In this document: positions 18,312-26,653 of the stretch, in pieces
Numbering within the stretch: position 1 is the first letter of the stretch
Layout of the letters: each line of letters starts with the position of its first letter
Assembly (NCBI RefSeq): GCF_006538885.1
Contig: NZ_BJLY01000004.1
Location: forward strand, 1 to 64,000
Direction of reading: 5' to 3'
Origin: Gluconobacter roseus NBRC 3990
Lineage (GTDB): Bacteria; Pseudomonadota; Alphaproteobacteria; Acetobacterales; Acetobacteraceae
DNA length: 64,000 bases
Translations under genes and position numbers: made by a program
Notes under the pieces: model-generated
Told to the model about the DNA's origin: nothing
The model's input: the letters and a program-made list of their open reading frames with translations, nothing else
Database searches by the model: none

Positions 18312-19847
18312 GTGACCGACAGATCTCAGCCAGAAACTCTCCTGAATCCGGAACATGAAGTCATGACGGATACAGGTGCAAAAACAGCGCGGGGAGCGGC
18401 CTTTCTGCTTGGTACCAAGCTCTCAGGCCGCGTTCTGGATTTTATTTCTCTTGTCGTTCTGACACATCTTCTGCGACCAGCCGATTTCGGTCTGGTTTCG
18501 TTGGCCATGTCCGTAATCTATCTGGCAGAGGCAGTTTTCGAACTACCTCTGTATCAGGCACTGATTGTTCTGGATCTGATAGACAAAGATCATCTCGATA
18601 CTGCATTTACACTGAGCTTCCTGCGTGGGTTCGCAATCTGTATCGTTATTCTCGTTATTTCCGCGCCGTTCTCGATTTTCTATCACGATTTCAGACTGTT
18701 TCCGCTTCTTATGGCACTCAGTCTGGCGCCTGCATTTCGCGGACTGCACAGTCCGGGCATCGCAATTTATGCCAAGCAGCTCGATTTTGCGCGCGAATGT
18801 GCCATTGAACTGCTGGGGAAAGGCTGCGCGGTAGTTGTTGCCGTTCTGGTCGCTTTTACAATGCGATCATATTGGGCCATTGCGGCCGCAACGATTACCA
18901 ATGCTGTTGCTTCCATGGCCGTCTCGTATGTTGTATCCGCGTATAGACCACGTTTTACACTGTCTCGATGGAATGATTTCAAGAGCTTCCTTGGCTGGAG
19001 CAGCGGTGCCCAGATTCTCAGCGCCATTAACTGGCAATACGATCGCCTCATTCTGGGCCGTCTTGTCTCTGCGCCGACCCTTGGTGCTTTTTCGATAGCA
19101 AGCGATCTCGTTGGCATTCCTTCTCAGGCCATTGCCGTTCCTCTGGGTCGTCCTCTTCTTTCTGCTCTCGTCGCGAGCCGTAATAATCTGGATCGTCTGA
19201 GAAATCTTTATCGCCTGTCGAACACGACCATTTTTATGGTCATTCTTCCCGTTTTTATTGAGATGTCTTGTCTTTCCAATGAAATCGTTCACACGATTCT
19301 GGGACCAAAATGGGAGAAATCCGTTACTTATATTTCTCTCCTTGCCATTCCTCCAATGATTGCAGGTCTGGCTGAGGGTATTGGGGCTCTGGTGACGGCT
19401 TTCAAGAAAAACCACCTCTATATGCGCCTTAATGCTCTGGAATTCTTTCTCAAGATACCCATTATTACGGGCGTTTCATTTCTCTTCGGAGCGATCGGGG
19501 TGTGCTGGGCTCGTATAGGTATAGCATCCATTATGATGGTTGTTTGCCTCACGATGACCAGATCTCTGATCAAGACATCCTATACCGAAATATTTTTTCA
19601 GAACTGGCGTACCGCTCTGGCTGGAATCATTTCCTGCCTCGTCATGGAAGGTCTGAAATACAATATTCTGCCTTCAACGTGGCCGGGGCTTGCGAGGCTG
19701 TTCATTCTGGGATGGGCCGGAATAGGGGCCTATGTCCTTGCTCTGCTTGGGCTCTGGTATCTGACCGGGAAAAAAGCTGATGATATTGAAGCCAAAATCG
19801 TCGGGAAACTCCTGTCGAGATTCAGGAAGCCCCAGCCGCAGTCCTGA
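18312..19847 (+). CDS. wzx: Wzx-type oligosaccharide flippase
   Basis: 511 residues (GTG start; an in-frame ATG at 18363 is an alternative). It is a polytopic membrane protein of the MOP/Wzx group with about 12-14 hydrophobic segments. The opening TARGAAFLLGTKLSGRVLDF and HLLRPADFGLVSLAMSV near residue 55 are characteristic of the lipopolysaccharide/exopolysaccharide translocases. It should move undecaprenyl-diphosphate-linked repeat units from the cytoplasmic to the periplasmic face. Together with the Wzy-like, Wzc-like and Wza-like genes nearby it completes a Wzx/Wzy-dependent polymer pathway. Confidence 0.88.
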   Translation: MTDRSQPETLLNPEHEVMTDTGAKTARGAAFLLGTKLSGRVLDFISLVVLTHLLRPADFGLVSLAMSVIYLAEAVFELPLYQALIVLDLIDKDHLDTAFTLSFLRGFAICIVILVISAPFSIFYHDFRLFPLLMALSLAPAFRGLHSPGIAIYAKQLDFARECAIELLGKGCAVVVAVLVAFTMRSYWAIAAATITNAVASMAVSYVVSAYRPRFTLSRWNDFKSFLGWSSGAQILSAINWQYDRLILGRLVSAPTLGAFSIASDLVGIPSQAIAVPLGRPLLSALVASRNNLDRLRNLYRLSNTTIFMVILPVFIEMSCLSNEIVHTILGPKWEKSVTYISLLAIPPMIAGLAEGIGALVTAFKKNHLYMRLNALEFFLKIPIITGVSFLFGAIGVCWARIGIASIMMVVCLTMTRSLIKTSYTEIFFQNWRTALAGIISCLVMEGLKYNILPSTWPGLARLFILGWAGIGAYVLALLGLWYLTGKKADDIEAKIVGKLLSRFRKPQPQS

Positions 19848-19915
19848 GACGCGGTTTCCTGGTGACTTCAAGCGTTAGTAGCTCTCTTCAGCGCTTCGAT
19901 TTGTAATATGCGGCG

Positions 19916-21049
19916 CTAGTTCCTCCCGACGCCACTGTTCTGAGAACTGGATTGAGCGGATTGGGCTTCGAGGAGCTGGCGCAGTTTAATGGCCTGTTCA
20001 CTTCCGCGATCTGCGGCAAAATCCAGAAGCTGCTTCGCTTCTGCAGGATCGGGCTCGCACCCCATTCCATTGTAGACGAGCTGGGCAAGCGTTACGGCCG
20101 CTCCGATATGCCCGGCTTCGACGGCCCGGCGATACCATGAATGGGCTTCAAGGAAATTGGGATCAATGCCATCGCCCTGAAGGTTTATATCACCGACCAG
20201 TGCGAACGCTTCAACCTCGCCGCCCTGTGCGGCTTTTCGCAGCCACGTCTCGGCTTTCGATACATCCCGTTCGACACCGCGGCCCTGATAATAGGCAACT
20301 CCGACTTTCATCTGCGCTGCCGGATGGTTCTGTGTTGCGGCCTTCATGAAATGGCTCAAAGCCTGAGCGTCTTTGCCGCCTTCATATTCCAGAATTGTAC
20401 CAAGCATCAGTTCGGCGTCTGGCAGGCCGCCATGAGCTGCCTGCTGAATGAATGCCGCTGCCCTGCTGCGTTCTTCGGGCGTCCGCGCCGCGCCAAGCAG
20501 AGTGATCCCATGACCGTACAGTCCCTGAACATTTCCTCCTTCAGCCGCACGCTGGTAGAACTTGCGGCCTCTTGGGATGTCGCGAAGCGTTTCCGGGCCC
20601 TGTGTCAAGAGATAGGCTGCCAGCGCCATGCCTTCCAGATCGCCGCCTTCTGCTGCCCGCTCAGCCCAAGACAGTGCTTCTGCATGATCAGGTTCTCCCT
20701 GTTTCAGCGCCATATCGAACACTTTGACCTGATCTCCGGCAGGTGCGCTGAAGCCCATATGGCTCAGTACGCCCAGTCTGTGACAGGCTTTGGCATGATG
20801 TTGTTCTGCGGCTTGCCGGAACCAGCGAAGGGCCTCGTTTCCGTTCATCGGAACATCCCGGTCGGCCAGATACAGTTCTCCGAGCACAAACTGGGCTTCT
20901 GCATTCCCTGCAGTCGCCAGCGTGTGAAGCTGTTTTATTCCCTGTCTGGTTTTTCCGTTTTTCAGAAGATTCTGTGCGTGCTTCAGTTTTTCTTCAGGGG
21001 TGCCAAATAACGGGACACGAAAATTCTTCATGTTATTTTCCCAAATCAT
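19916..21049 (-). CDS. Sel1-like repeat protein
   Basis: 377 residues, ATG with a short leader and no clear signal peptide. From residue about 45 to the end it consists of tandem Sel1/TPR-like alpha-alpha units of about 36 residues (A-Q-x-x-L-G-x-x-Y and A-x-x-W-x-x-x-A-A patterns, for example NEALRWFRQAAEQHHAKACH, DVSKAETWLRKAAQGGEVEA). These act as protein-binding scaffolds. It is the last gene of the leftward polysaccharide operon and overlaps the upstream phosphatase gene by 17 bp, so it may organise or regulate the polysaccharide machinery, similar to alginate AlgK-type proteins. That role is inference. Confidence 0.85.
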   Translation of the reverse strand: MIWENNMKNFRVPLFGTPEEKLKHAQNLLKNGKTRQGIKQLHTLATAGNAEAQFVLGELYLADRDVPMNGNEALRWFRQAAEQHHAKACHRLGVLSHMGFSAPAGDQVKVFDMALKQGEPDHAEALSWAERAAEGGDLEGMALAAYLLTQGPETLRDIPRGRKFYQRAAEGGNVQGLYGHGITLLGAARTPEERSRAAAFIQQAAHGGLPDAELMLGTILEYEGGKDAQALSHFMKAATQNHPAAQMKVGVAYYQGRGVERDVSKAETWLRKAAQGGEVEAFALVGDINLQGDGIDPNFLEAHSWYRRAVEAGHIGAAVTLAQLVYNGMGCEPDPAEAKQLLDFAADRGSEQAIKLRQLLEAQSAQSSSQNSGVGRN

Positions 21050-21689
21050 TAGGAGATGGTTTTTGGAATGCAGAAGGGGTTACAGGACAGCGCATGAGGG
21101 GTGCAACAAACCGGTGTGAAAAATACTCAAGCCACATCTCCACTGGGGAGCGCAGGCCATGCAATACCATCGTCAGAACCAGACCACCGGTTATCAGGAA
21201 GACGGTGGGCCGGTTCAGCCATGCCTTTCCCGAAAACGCACGCAATTCGTTCTTTCTCGCTAGTGTCAGAAACAGGACGCCCAGCAAACCGACGCTCGCA
21301 CCGACAAGAACTTCTGCACGGGAATGAACATGCAGGGCGATCCGTGCACAGCCTGCGAACAGCGCCACTCCAACTGCCGCGACAAAGCACATGCGCGGAT
21401 ATCTGCTGAAAAGCACTGCAGCCCCGCCATAGACAAAAGTCGTCCCTGCCGTATGTCCGCTGGGACTGTACAGGCTTTGTCCCGGAAGCCGCCCGCAGGC
21501 CTCAAAATAGAGTTTGAGGACCAGTGTTCCCCCGAAGACCAGAAGCACCAGGGCAGAGTAGTACAGAAATATCCTGTATCGTCGTTGCAGGATGAGGGTC
21601 AGGCTAATCAGCGCCATCAGGGGCCACAGAATATTCTCGTCCCCGAAATCGCTCAGAAAGCCGATAAGCATCATGGGGCTGTCAGGCAT
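21033..21689 (-). CDS. PAP2-family membrane phosphatase
   Basis: 218 residues with about six hydrophobic segments. The PAP2 core is recognisable: SLYSPSGHTAGT (catalytic His) near residue 105 and ARIALHVHSRAEVLVG near 160, with the Arg and His of the third motif. The first motif is KLYFEACGRLPG rather than the usual Lys-six residues-Arg-Pro, and Glu replaces the usual Asp in the third. It probably acts on undecaprenyl diphosphate or a related lipid phosphate, recycling the carrier used by the polysaccharide pathway. It overlaps the polymerase gene upstream by 8 bp and the Sel1 gene downstream by 17 bp, so they are translationally coupled. Confidence 0.78.
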   Translation of the reverse strand: MPDSPMMLIGFLSDFGDENILWPLMALISLTLILQRRYRIFLYYSALVLLVFGGTLVLKLYFEACGRLPGQSLYSPSGHTAGTTFVYGGAAVLFSRYPRMCFVAAVGVALFAGCARIALHVHSRAEVLVGASVGLLGVLFLTLARKNELRAFSGKAWLNRPTVFLITGGLVLTMVLHGLRSPVEMWLEYFSHRFVAPLMRCPVTPSAFQKPSPNDLGK

Positions 21690-23085
21690 GCCCCGTTTTT
21701 CCCTTTCCGGCCTGAACTCTCATCAGCGATGAGACCAGCACGGCCAAAAGCACATAAAAATCCATCGTTCCCAGAACGGGACCGGAAATCAGTGTCGCCA
21801 CCGTCCGACCAAGCAATGCCGTAAATGTTGCTTCGATCATCCAGGCATCCAGCGATTGTTCATTCGCTACTGCCCTCAGCGTACGGAATATTGTTACAAA
21901 CAGTCGGCCGTTCCAGAAAACGAGCCCCAGAACGCCTACAATGCCAATGGTAGACAGAAAACCCGGAAGCAGGCTGGAGGAACGGTTGCTTCCCCACCCG
22001 GTTCCCAGGCCATAGGTTTCCAGAGCAAGCTGATATGAATCGTTGTCTTTCTGAGTGCGCTCTTCGTATGAAACCGACTGTTTCTTGTCCTGAGTTTCCA
22101 GCATCACGACCGAAGCTGCCTTGATCACATCAGGCGCGAAAGCGGCAAGGGCTAATGTCGTTAAGCCCATGCACAGGACGCCGGCTCCGATGAACATCAT
22201 CAGCCGCCGGAACAACTGCCGTTTCCGGGTGACAATGGCATAGATGACCAGCAGCATCAGCCCGACCAGCATGGCAACATAACCAGTGGTTGAGGTTGTC
22301 ATCAGCAGGCAAATTACGCTCATCACCAGCATGAGCCGCGTCAGCCATCCGCCATAACCTCTCAGTGTCGACCACACTGTCGAATAGAGTGTACCGATCA
22401 GGAAGGTCGCGCAGGCCGAAGGTTCCGCAAATGTGGCATTGATGCGCGGGACTGGCCCGCTCATTTGCGTATCGAGGACAGCCCAGCCGGGATTGGAATA
22501 TAAAAGGGTCTTTGGGAACGGAATACTGCCTATAAGCCTGTGTGCCATTTCCCAGAACCCGATGAGACATGCAAGCATCGCACCTATGAGATAGGCCAGA
22601 TATAGCCGGCGCGGGTCGGCCTCGCGTCTTGTCAGGAACAAGAGCGTCATGATGAACATGACGAGATCGAGTATGAGGTAGGTGTCCTGCGTTATGTTTC
22701 CGCGTTGCGGGGAAAGCGGCATACGCGTTGCGAGCTCATCCAGCTTCTGAGGCCAGACAAGAACTTTGCCTTCAAACAGACGCGGAAGCAGAATGGAGCC
22801 CAGGATTGCCCAGGAAAAAGCGAGAAGCAGCGGCAAACAGAATTTTATCTGGCGGCTCGCTCCAGGAAAGGTGATGCCCAGTGCAAGCTGAAGCCCCATG
22901 AATGCAATAAACATCATTCCCGGAGCCATGGAGGGCTGTAGGCCCAGCCCCCCCAGCACCAGAACAGCGGCAGCCTGGAAGACACCCCCAATAACAGTCA
23001 GTTCCAGAAGGCGCTGCGGATCTTTTCTGAAAAAGAAGATAAGGCTGAGGGGCCAGAAGATCAGCCCCATCGCAGTCAGACCCAT
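21682..23085 (-). CDS. wzy: Wzy-like polysaccharide polymerase / O-antigen ligase-type membrane protein
   Basis: About 467 residues from the ATG at 23085, chosen because it lies one base after the stop of the upstream glycosyltransferase. The frame stays open to 23142 but that would overlap the neighbour. It has about 11-12 hydrophobic segments and a large periplasmic loop around residues 330-370 (DKKQSVSYEERTQKDND), the layout of Wzy/WaaL proteins. A WaaL-type ligase cannot be excluded, but as the only such protein in a locus with Wzx, Wzc and Wza homologues, the repeat-unit polymerase is the natural assignment. Confidence 0.75.
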   Translation of the reverse strand: MGLTAMGLIFWPLSLIFFFRKDPQRLLELTVIGGVFQAAAVLVLGGLGLQPSMAPGMMFIAFMGLQLALGITFPGASRQIKFCLPLLLAFSWAILGSILLPRLFEGKVLVWPQKLDELATRMPLSPQRGNITQDTYLILDLVMFIMTLLFLTRREADPRRLYLAYLIGAMLACLIGFWEMAHRLIGSIPFPKTLLYSNPGWAVLDTQMSGPVPRINATFAEPSACATFLIGTLYSTVWSTLRGYGGWLTRLMLVMSVICLLMTTSTTGYVAMLVGLMLLVIYAIVTRKRQLFRRLMMFIGAGVLCMGLTTLALAAFAPDVIKAASVVMLETQDKKQSVSYEERTQKDNDSYQLALETYGLGTGWGSNRSSSLLPGFLSTIGIVGVLGLVFWNGRLFVTIFRTLRAVANEQSLDAWMIEATFTALLGRTVATLISGPVLGTMDFYVLLAVLVSSLMRVQAGKGKTGHA

Positions 23086-23086
23086 G

Positions 23087-24235
23087 TCAGACCTTGTCGG
23101 CTGGTTGAGACGGCATAAAGGCCTGCCATTGCTGTTCAACAAATGTCGTGAAACGCGATCGAAACAGTTCTTCCGAAAACCGGAGTGCGTTCTGATGACA
23201 GAGTTCGGACGTCATGTCCTTTTCATGTTCCTCAAATGTCCGCACCGCATCGATAATGCTTTCCGCGCTCTGGCTGTCGAACAGGAGACCTGTTGTTCCA
23301 GACTGGACAATGTCGCAGGCCCCTCCGCGTCCGTAAGCGATTACGGGAGTTCCTGCGGCCTGTGCCTCGACAAGGGAAATACCGAAATCTTCTTCCCCGG
23401 CGTACACAAAGGCCCGGGCCTTACTCAGCGTCATCTGCAATTCGGCATCCGGGATATGCCCCCGAAGGCTGATATTTGAAGCTCCGGCCGCTTTCTGACG
23501 GACCAGTTCCGCGTCAGGTCCGCCTCCAATGACGATCAGCTTCCTGTCGGGCATGTGGCGGAATGCTTCAACCACCAGGTCAATCCGCTTGTAGGGCACC
23601 AGTCGTGAAACAACGACATAGTAGTCTTCCTTGGTGCCATTCACAGAAAAACGGTCCAGATTGACGGGGGGCGGAATGACATGGGCTTCCCGTCGCCATG
23701 TCTTGCGGATCCGGCGGGCGATATAACCTGAATTTGCTACGAATGCGTCCACACCGGCCGCCGCTCTGACGTCCCAGTTTCGCAGGCGATGGAAGAGCCA
23801 GCGGATATAAAGGCCACGCAGCCCTGTATTCAGTCCGCTCTGACGAAGATAGGTGTTCTGGAAATCCCATGCGTACCGCATTGGGGAATGGACATAGGAC
23901 ACATGGAGTTGATCCGGTCCTGTGATGATACCCTTTGCCACGGCATGATGGCTGGAAATAACAATATCAAATCCACTGAAATCCCACTGCTCGACCGCCA
24001 GAGGCATCAGGCCGAGATAGTGCCTGAAAAACCTACGTGCAAATGGCAGCTTTTGAATGAACGATGTTTGAATTTTTCGATTTCCCAGACGCGCACGGTC
24101 TTTTGGGGAAAGAAAATCCACAACAGAGAAAATTTTTGCGTCCGGGTAACATTTAATTAATTGCTCAATGACAAGCTCAGAACCGGCCCAGTTTTCCAGC
24201 CACTCGTGTACAATCGCAACCTGGATAGATTTCAT
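23087..24235 (-). CDS. glycosyltransferase family 4
   Basis: 382 residues, GT-B fold. The N-terminal half (VAIVHEWLENWAGSELVIEQL; DIVISSHHAVAKGI; HVSYVHSPMRYAWDF) matches the mannosyltransferase-like GT4 proteins of capsule and O-antigen loci. The C-terminal nucleotide-sugar domain has VSRLVPYKRIDLVVEAF near residue 205 and GEEDFGISLVEAQAAGTPVI near 290, including the retaining GT4 acidic motif. It should add one sugar to the lipid-linked repeat unit on the cytoplasmic side; GDP-mannose as donor is a guess. First gene of the four-gene leftward operon 24235-19916. Confidence 0.88.
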   Translation of the reverse strand: MKSIQVAIVHEWLENWAGSELVIEQLIKCYPDAKIFSVVDFLSPKDRARLGNRKIQTSFIQKLPFARRFFRHYLGLMPLAVEQWDFSGFDIVISSHHAVAKGIITGPDQLHVSYVHSPMRYAWDFQNTYLRQSGLNTGLRGLYIRWLFHRLRNWDVRAAAGVDAFVANSGYIARRIRKTWRREAHVIPPPVNLDRFSVNGTKEDYYVVVSRLVPYKRIDLVVEAFRHMPDRKLIVIGGGPDAELVRQKAAGASNISLRGHIPDAELQMTLSKARAFVYAGEEDFGISLVEAQAAGTPVIAYGRGGACDIVQSGTTGLLFDSQSAESIIDAVRTFEEHEKDMTSELCHQNALRFSEELFRSRFTTFVEQQWQAFMPSQPADKV

Positions 24236-24413
24236 GTCTATTTTTTCTCATTCTGCGGTTTTCAAAGTTCCGCTGCCCGCAGGGACTTACGCTCTCTTTG
24301 TAACACCGTCGTCGAAGCAGTCTTCCACGCCGGTTGCGGGAAGTGGCATTGGTCTGGCAGCATTCCTCGGCACATGCATGTGGATTGCCGGAGGCTACTG
24401 GCTTTTCTCCTGA
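24234..24413 (+). CDS. possible small membrane protein (59 residues)
   Basis: A short frame starting at an ATG that overlaps the divergent glycosyltransferase start codon. Its C-terminal half is a plausible single transmembrane segment (GIGLAAFLGTCMWIAGGYWL). The ribosome site is weak and I recognise no family. It fills an otherwise empty gap of about 230 bp between 24236 and 24464, so it could equally be a chance frame in a promoter region. Confidence 0.3.
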   Translation: MSIFSHSAVFKVPLPAGTYALFVTPSSKQSSTPVAGSGIGLAAFLGTCMWIAGGYWLFS

Positions 24414-24464
24414 TCAATCTCAAGGACCGGCGGCTTGCTCATCTTCGGAGAAGGGGGAGCAACA

Positions 24465-25037
24465 TCAGAAATGCCGCTCATATACCTTGATGACATCTCC
24501 AGGTTTGACAAAATTCTGAGGATAGAGAAGGCCGGTGACTGTGCTTCCTCCCTCCTGCCGGATCGCATACGCATAGTGTTCCCATGACCGGTATGTGAAT
24601 CCTCCCGCCGCTGCGACGGCTGAAAGCAGTGTCATACCCGGCTGGTATGCATACTGACCCGGATGTTCGACCTCTCCGATGACCGAGATGAGGCGGTAGG
24701 CTGTAACCTGCACCGCGATTTTTGCGTCCCGAAGAATGGCTTTTCGCCGAAGCTCAGCCGTAACATTTTCTCCTAATTCCCGGGTCGTCAATCCGGATGC
24801 ATGTACATTTCCCAGCAATGGCACATCAATATTGCCTGCACTGTCGATGCGGAAATCAGAAGTTAATTGATCCTGACCATACGTCATCAGACGCACTTCA
24901 TCATCGGTCCCAAGTTTATACTGCATCGGATCGTATGCTGGTACCGCTGTCAGCCCCCGGCCCGGACTACAGGCCGCCAGACAGCAGCCTGACACGCATA
25001 GAAGAATATATTTTCGCAGGCTCTGCAAAAGGCTCAT
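24465..25037 (-). CDS. Wza/GumB-like polysaccharide export lipoprotein
   Basis: 190 residues, shorter than Wza (about 380) but the size of GumB. A lipoprotein signal ends in the lipobox LAAC near residue 23. A Poly_export domain follows (YKLGTDDEVRLMTYGQ; DFRIDSAGNIDVPLLGNVHA), then one SLBB domain (ISVIGEVEHPGQYAYQPGMT; LLSAVAAAGGFT). It forms, with the inner-membrane Wzc/GumC protein at 28155, the export channel across periplasm and outer membrane. Like GumB it lacks the C-terminal outer-membrane helix of Wza, so another barrel protein, possibly the adjacent one, may supply the exit pore. Confidence 0.9.
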   Translation of the reverse strand: MSLLQSLRKYILLCVSGCCLAACSPGRGLTAVPAYDPMQYKLGTDDEVRLMTYGQDQLTSDFRIDSAGNIDVPLLGNVHASGLTTRELGENVTAELRRKAILRDAKIAVQVTAYRLISVIGEVEHPGQYAYQPGMTLLSAVAAAGGFTYRSWEHYAYAIRQEGGSTVTGLLYPQNFVKPGDVIKVYERHF

Positions 25038-25067
25038 CCCAAAAAATCCGTCATGATGAGAATTCTA

Positions 25068-26408
25068 TCACAATTGATACTTTATGCTTATCACAGCCGT
25101 ATCGATACTGTATCGCTCAGTTCCGACAGCATTGGCATTTCTGTAGATATTCGATGCTTCCAGAGAGAAGTTCCGGTCTAGCGCCCAGTCGAAGCCGACG
25201 TTGAAGTCAGCATTCAGCTGGGATGTCATAACCTGATACAGTGGAGTATGTTCGAAAATAGCCGGTGTTCCTCCTCCTCGACCCTGCTGAATCTGAGCCC
25301 CGGCATGTAGTACGAGGTTGCGGGAGTAGGCATGGCGGATATCGAGTGCAGCGCTGGTATAAACAAAGCCGACCACACTTTCGAAAGCACTGTCTGCAAT
25401 TCCACGCGATACGGTCAGAGAAACCCGTGTAAGATGCGTGGGCGTCCATGTTCCCCGTAGCTCAACATAGAAGGTGTTAAGGGCTTTATAGGCCGATGCA
25501 GCGTAGATGCGGCCTTGATATCCCCCTAATACCCGAACGCTGAACGGGCCAGGCATTTTGTAATCATATCCCGCCAGAGCAGAAAAACCATTGGAGTTTC
25601 TGGAAGGAAGATTGAAACGATTATTCGAATACCGGATCTCGACACCCTGGGCGATCATCAGAAGGTCGCTACCTTCGGCCATGGAATACCGCAACCCGAC
25701 CCCCTCAGAGAACAGCACCCGGTTACGGTAGGACTGCTGCAGGTAAATATCGTTTCCCCCCAGATCTGCGAACTGAAAGCGTTTCAGATCAAAGTTTGGA
25801 ATTATCGAGAGCTTTCCGTGCGTTTCGATCCGATCATCCAAAGCCAAATCCTGTATGAAATAGGGAATGGGTCGATTTGCGGCCAATGCGCCCAGGTCAA
25901 ATGGCATCTGGGTCATTTTTTCATGGCTCAGATGATACTCGAGCCGATCATGGCCCAGACTTTCATCTCCTGACAAAAATGCAGACCAGTTAGTCTGATC
26001 CTGTAATTCGCGCTCGGGATAGTAAAGCTGATCAACGGATGCCCCAGCCCTGATGTGCCTCCGGCTCTGAATGAGTAATCCTTCCAGATTTGCCTTGGTC
26101 TGGCTGGCTGCGCTGGGAACGCCGCCCATAATCTGGTCGGCGTTATTGGTGTAACCCCATCCTTCGGAGGCCTTCCCATTGATAGTCCAAGGGCCGAATC
26201 TGAGGCCCTGAGCCCCGTATCGATAATCTGTATCCGACTGGAAAGCATCTGCGGTTGCACTGCTTTCAGGACTACCCAGAGCCGAAAGGTTCTGTGTAAC
26301 GACCTGTGCATATGCTGCGTTGCCCAGAAATAGCGGCGACTGGAAAGACGCCCCGATTCCCAAAGCGAACAATACGCTCAGACCAGATTTTTCCCGATAC
26401 AAAAACAT
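25068..26408 (-). CDS. outer-membrane beta-barrel protein of the polysaccharide locus
   Basis: About 446 residues from the ATG at 26408, chosen because it gives a signal peptide (MFLYREKSGLSVLFALGIG, cleavage after NAAYA); the frame is open to 26564 but without signal character. The mature part is rich in alternating aromatic/polar strands and ends in YQL, as outer-membrane barrels do. This kind of barrel, annotated as outer membrane beta-barrel protein, accompanies gum/acetan-type loci in alphaproteobacteria and probably assists polymer export. It is 30 bp upstream of the Wza-like gene and in the same direction, so they form an operon. Confidence 0.75.
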   Translation of the reverse strand: MFLYREKSGLSVLFALGIGASFQSPLFLGNAAYAQVVTQNLSALGSPESSATADAFQSDTDYRYGAQGLRFGPWTINGKASEGWGYTNNADQIMGGVPSAASQTKANLEGLLIQSRRHIRAGASVDQLYYPERELQDQTNWSAFLSGDESLGHDRLEYHLSHEKMTQMPFDLGALAANRPIPYFIQDLALDDRIETHGKLSIIPNFDLKRFQFADLGGNDIYLQQSYRNRVLFSEGVGLRYSMAEGSDLLMIAQGVEIRYSNNRFNLPSRNSNGFSALAGYDYKMPGPFSVRVLGGYQGRIYAASAYKALNTFYVELRGTWTPTHLTRVSLTVSRGIADSAFESVVGFVYTSAALDIRHAYSRNLVLHAGAQIQQGRGGGTPAIFEHTPLYQVMTSQLNADFNVGFDWALDRNFSLEASNIYRNANAVGTERYSIDTAVISIKYQL

Positions 26409-26653
26409 GCGACAATTTCTTATCAGAAAAACACTTCTCAAGAAATCCTTCCCGTGGAAACAGTCGAAAATCATAACGTGAATGCTGCTATAACGTTTTA
26501 TTAACTCAAGTTGATGTAGACCTTTGTTAATTTTTATGTAAATAGATATCGTCGTCAACGACACAAGTTGCTATTGTTATATATCGTTCGGAAAGTGGCC
26601 GTGAATAACACTGCTATCGCCTTCGATAATGAGTGTCATTCTACGGGGAACCG
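26409..26653. promoter_or_regulatory. divergent promoter region of the two polysaccharide operons
   Basis: About 245 bp of AT-rich DNA between the leftward barrel/Wza genes and the rightward priming transferase operon. It must hold promoters for both; I cannot place individual boxes with confidence. Confidence 0.5.
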
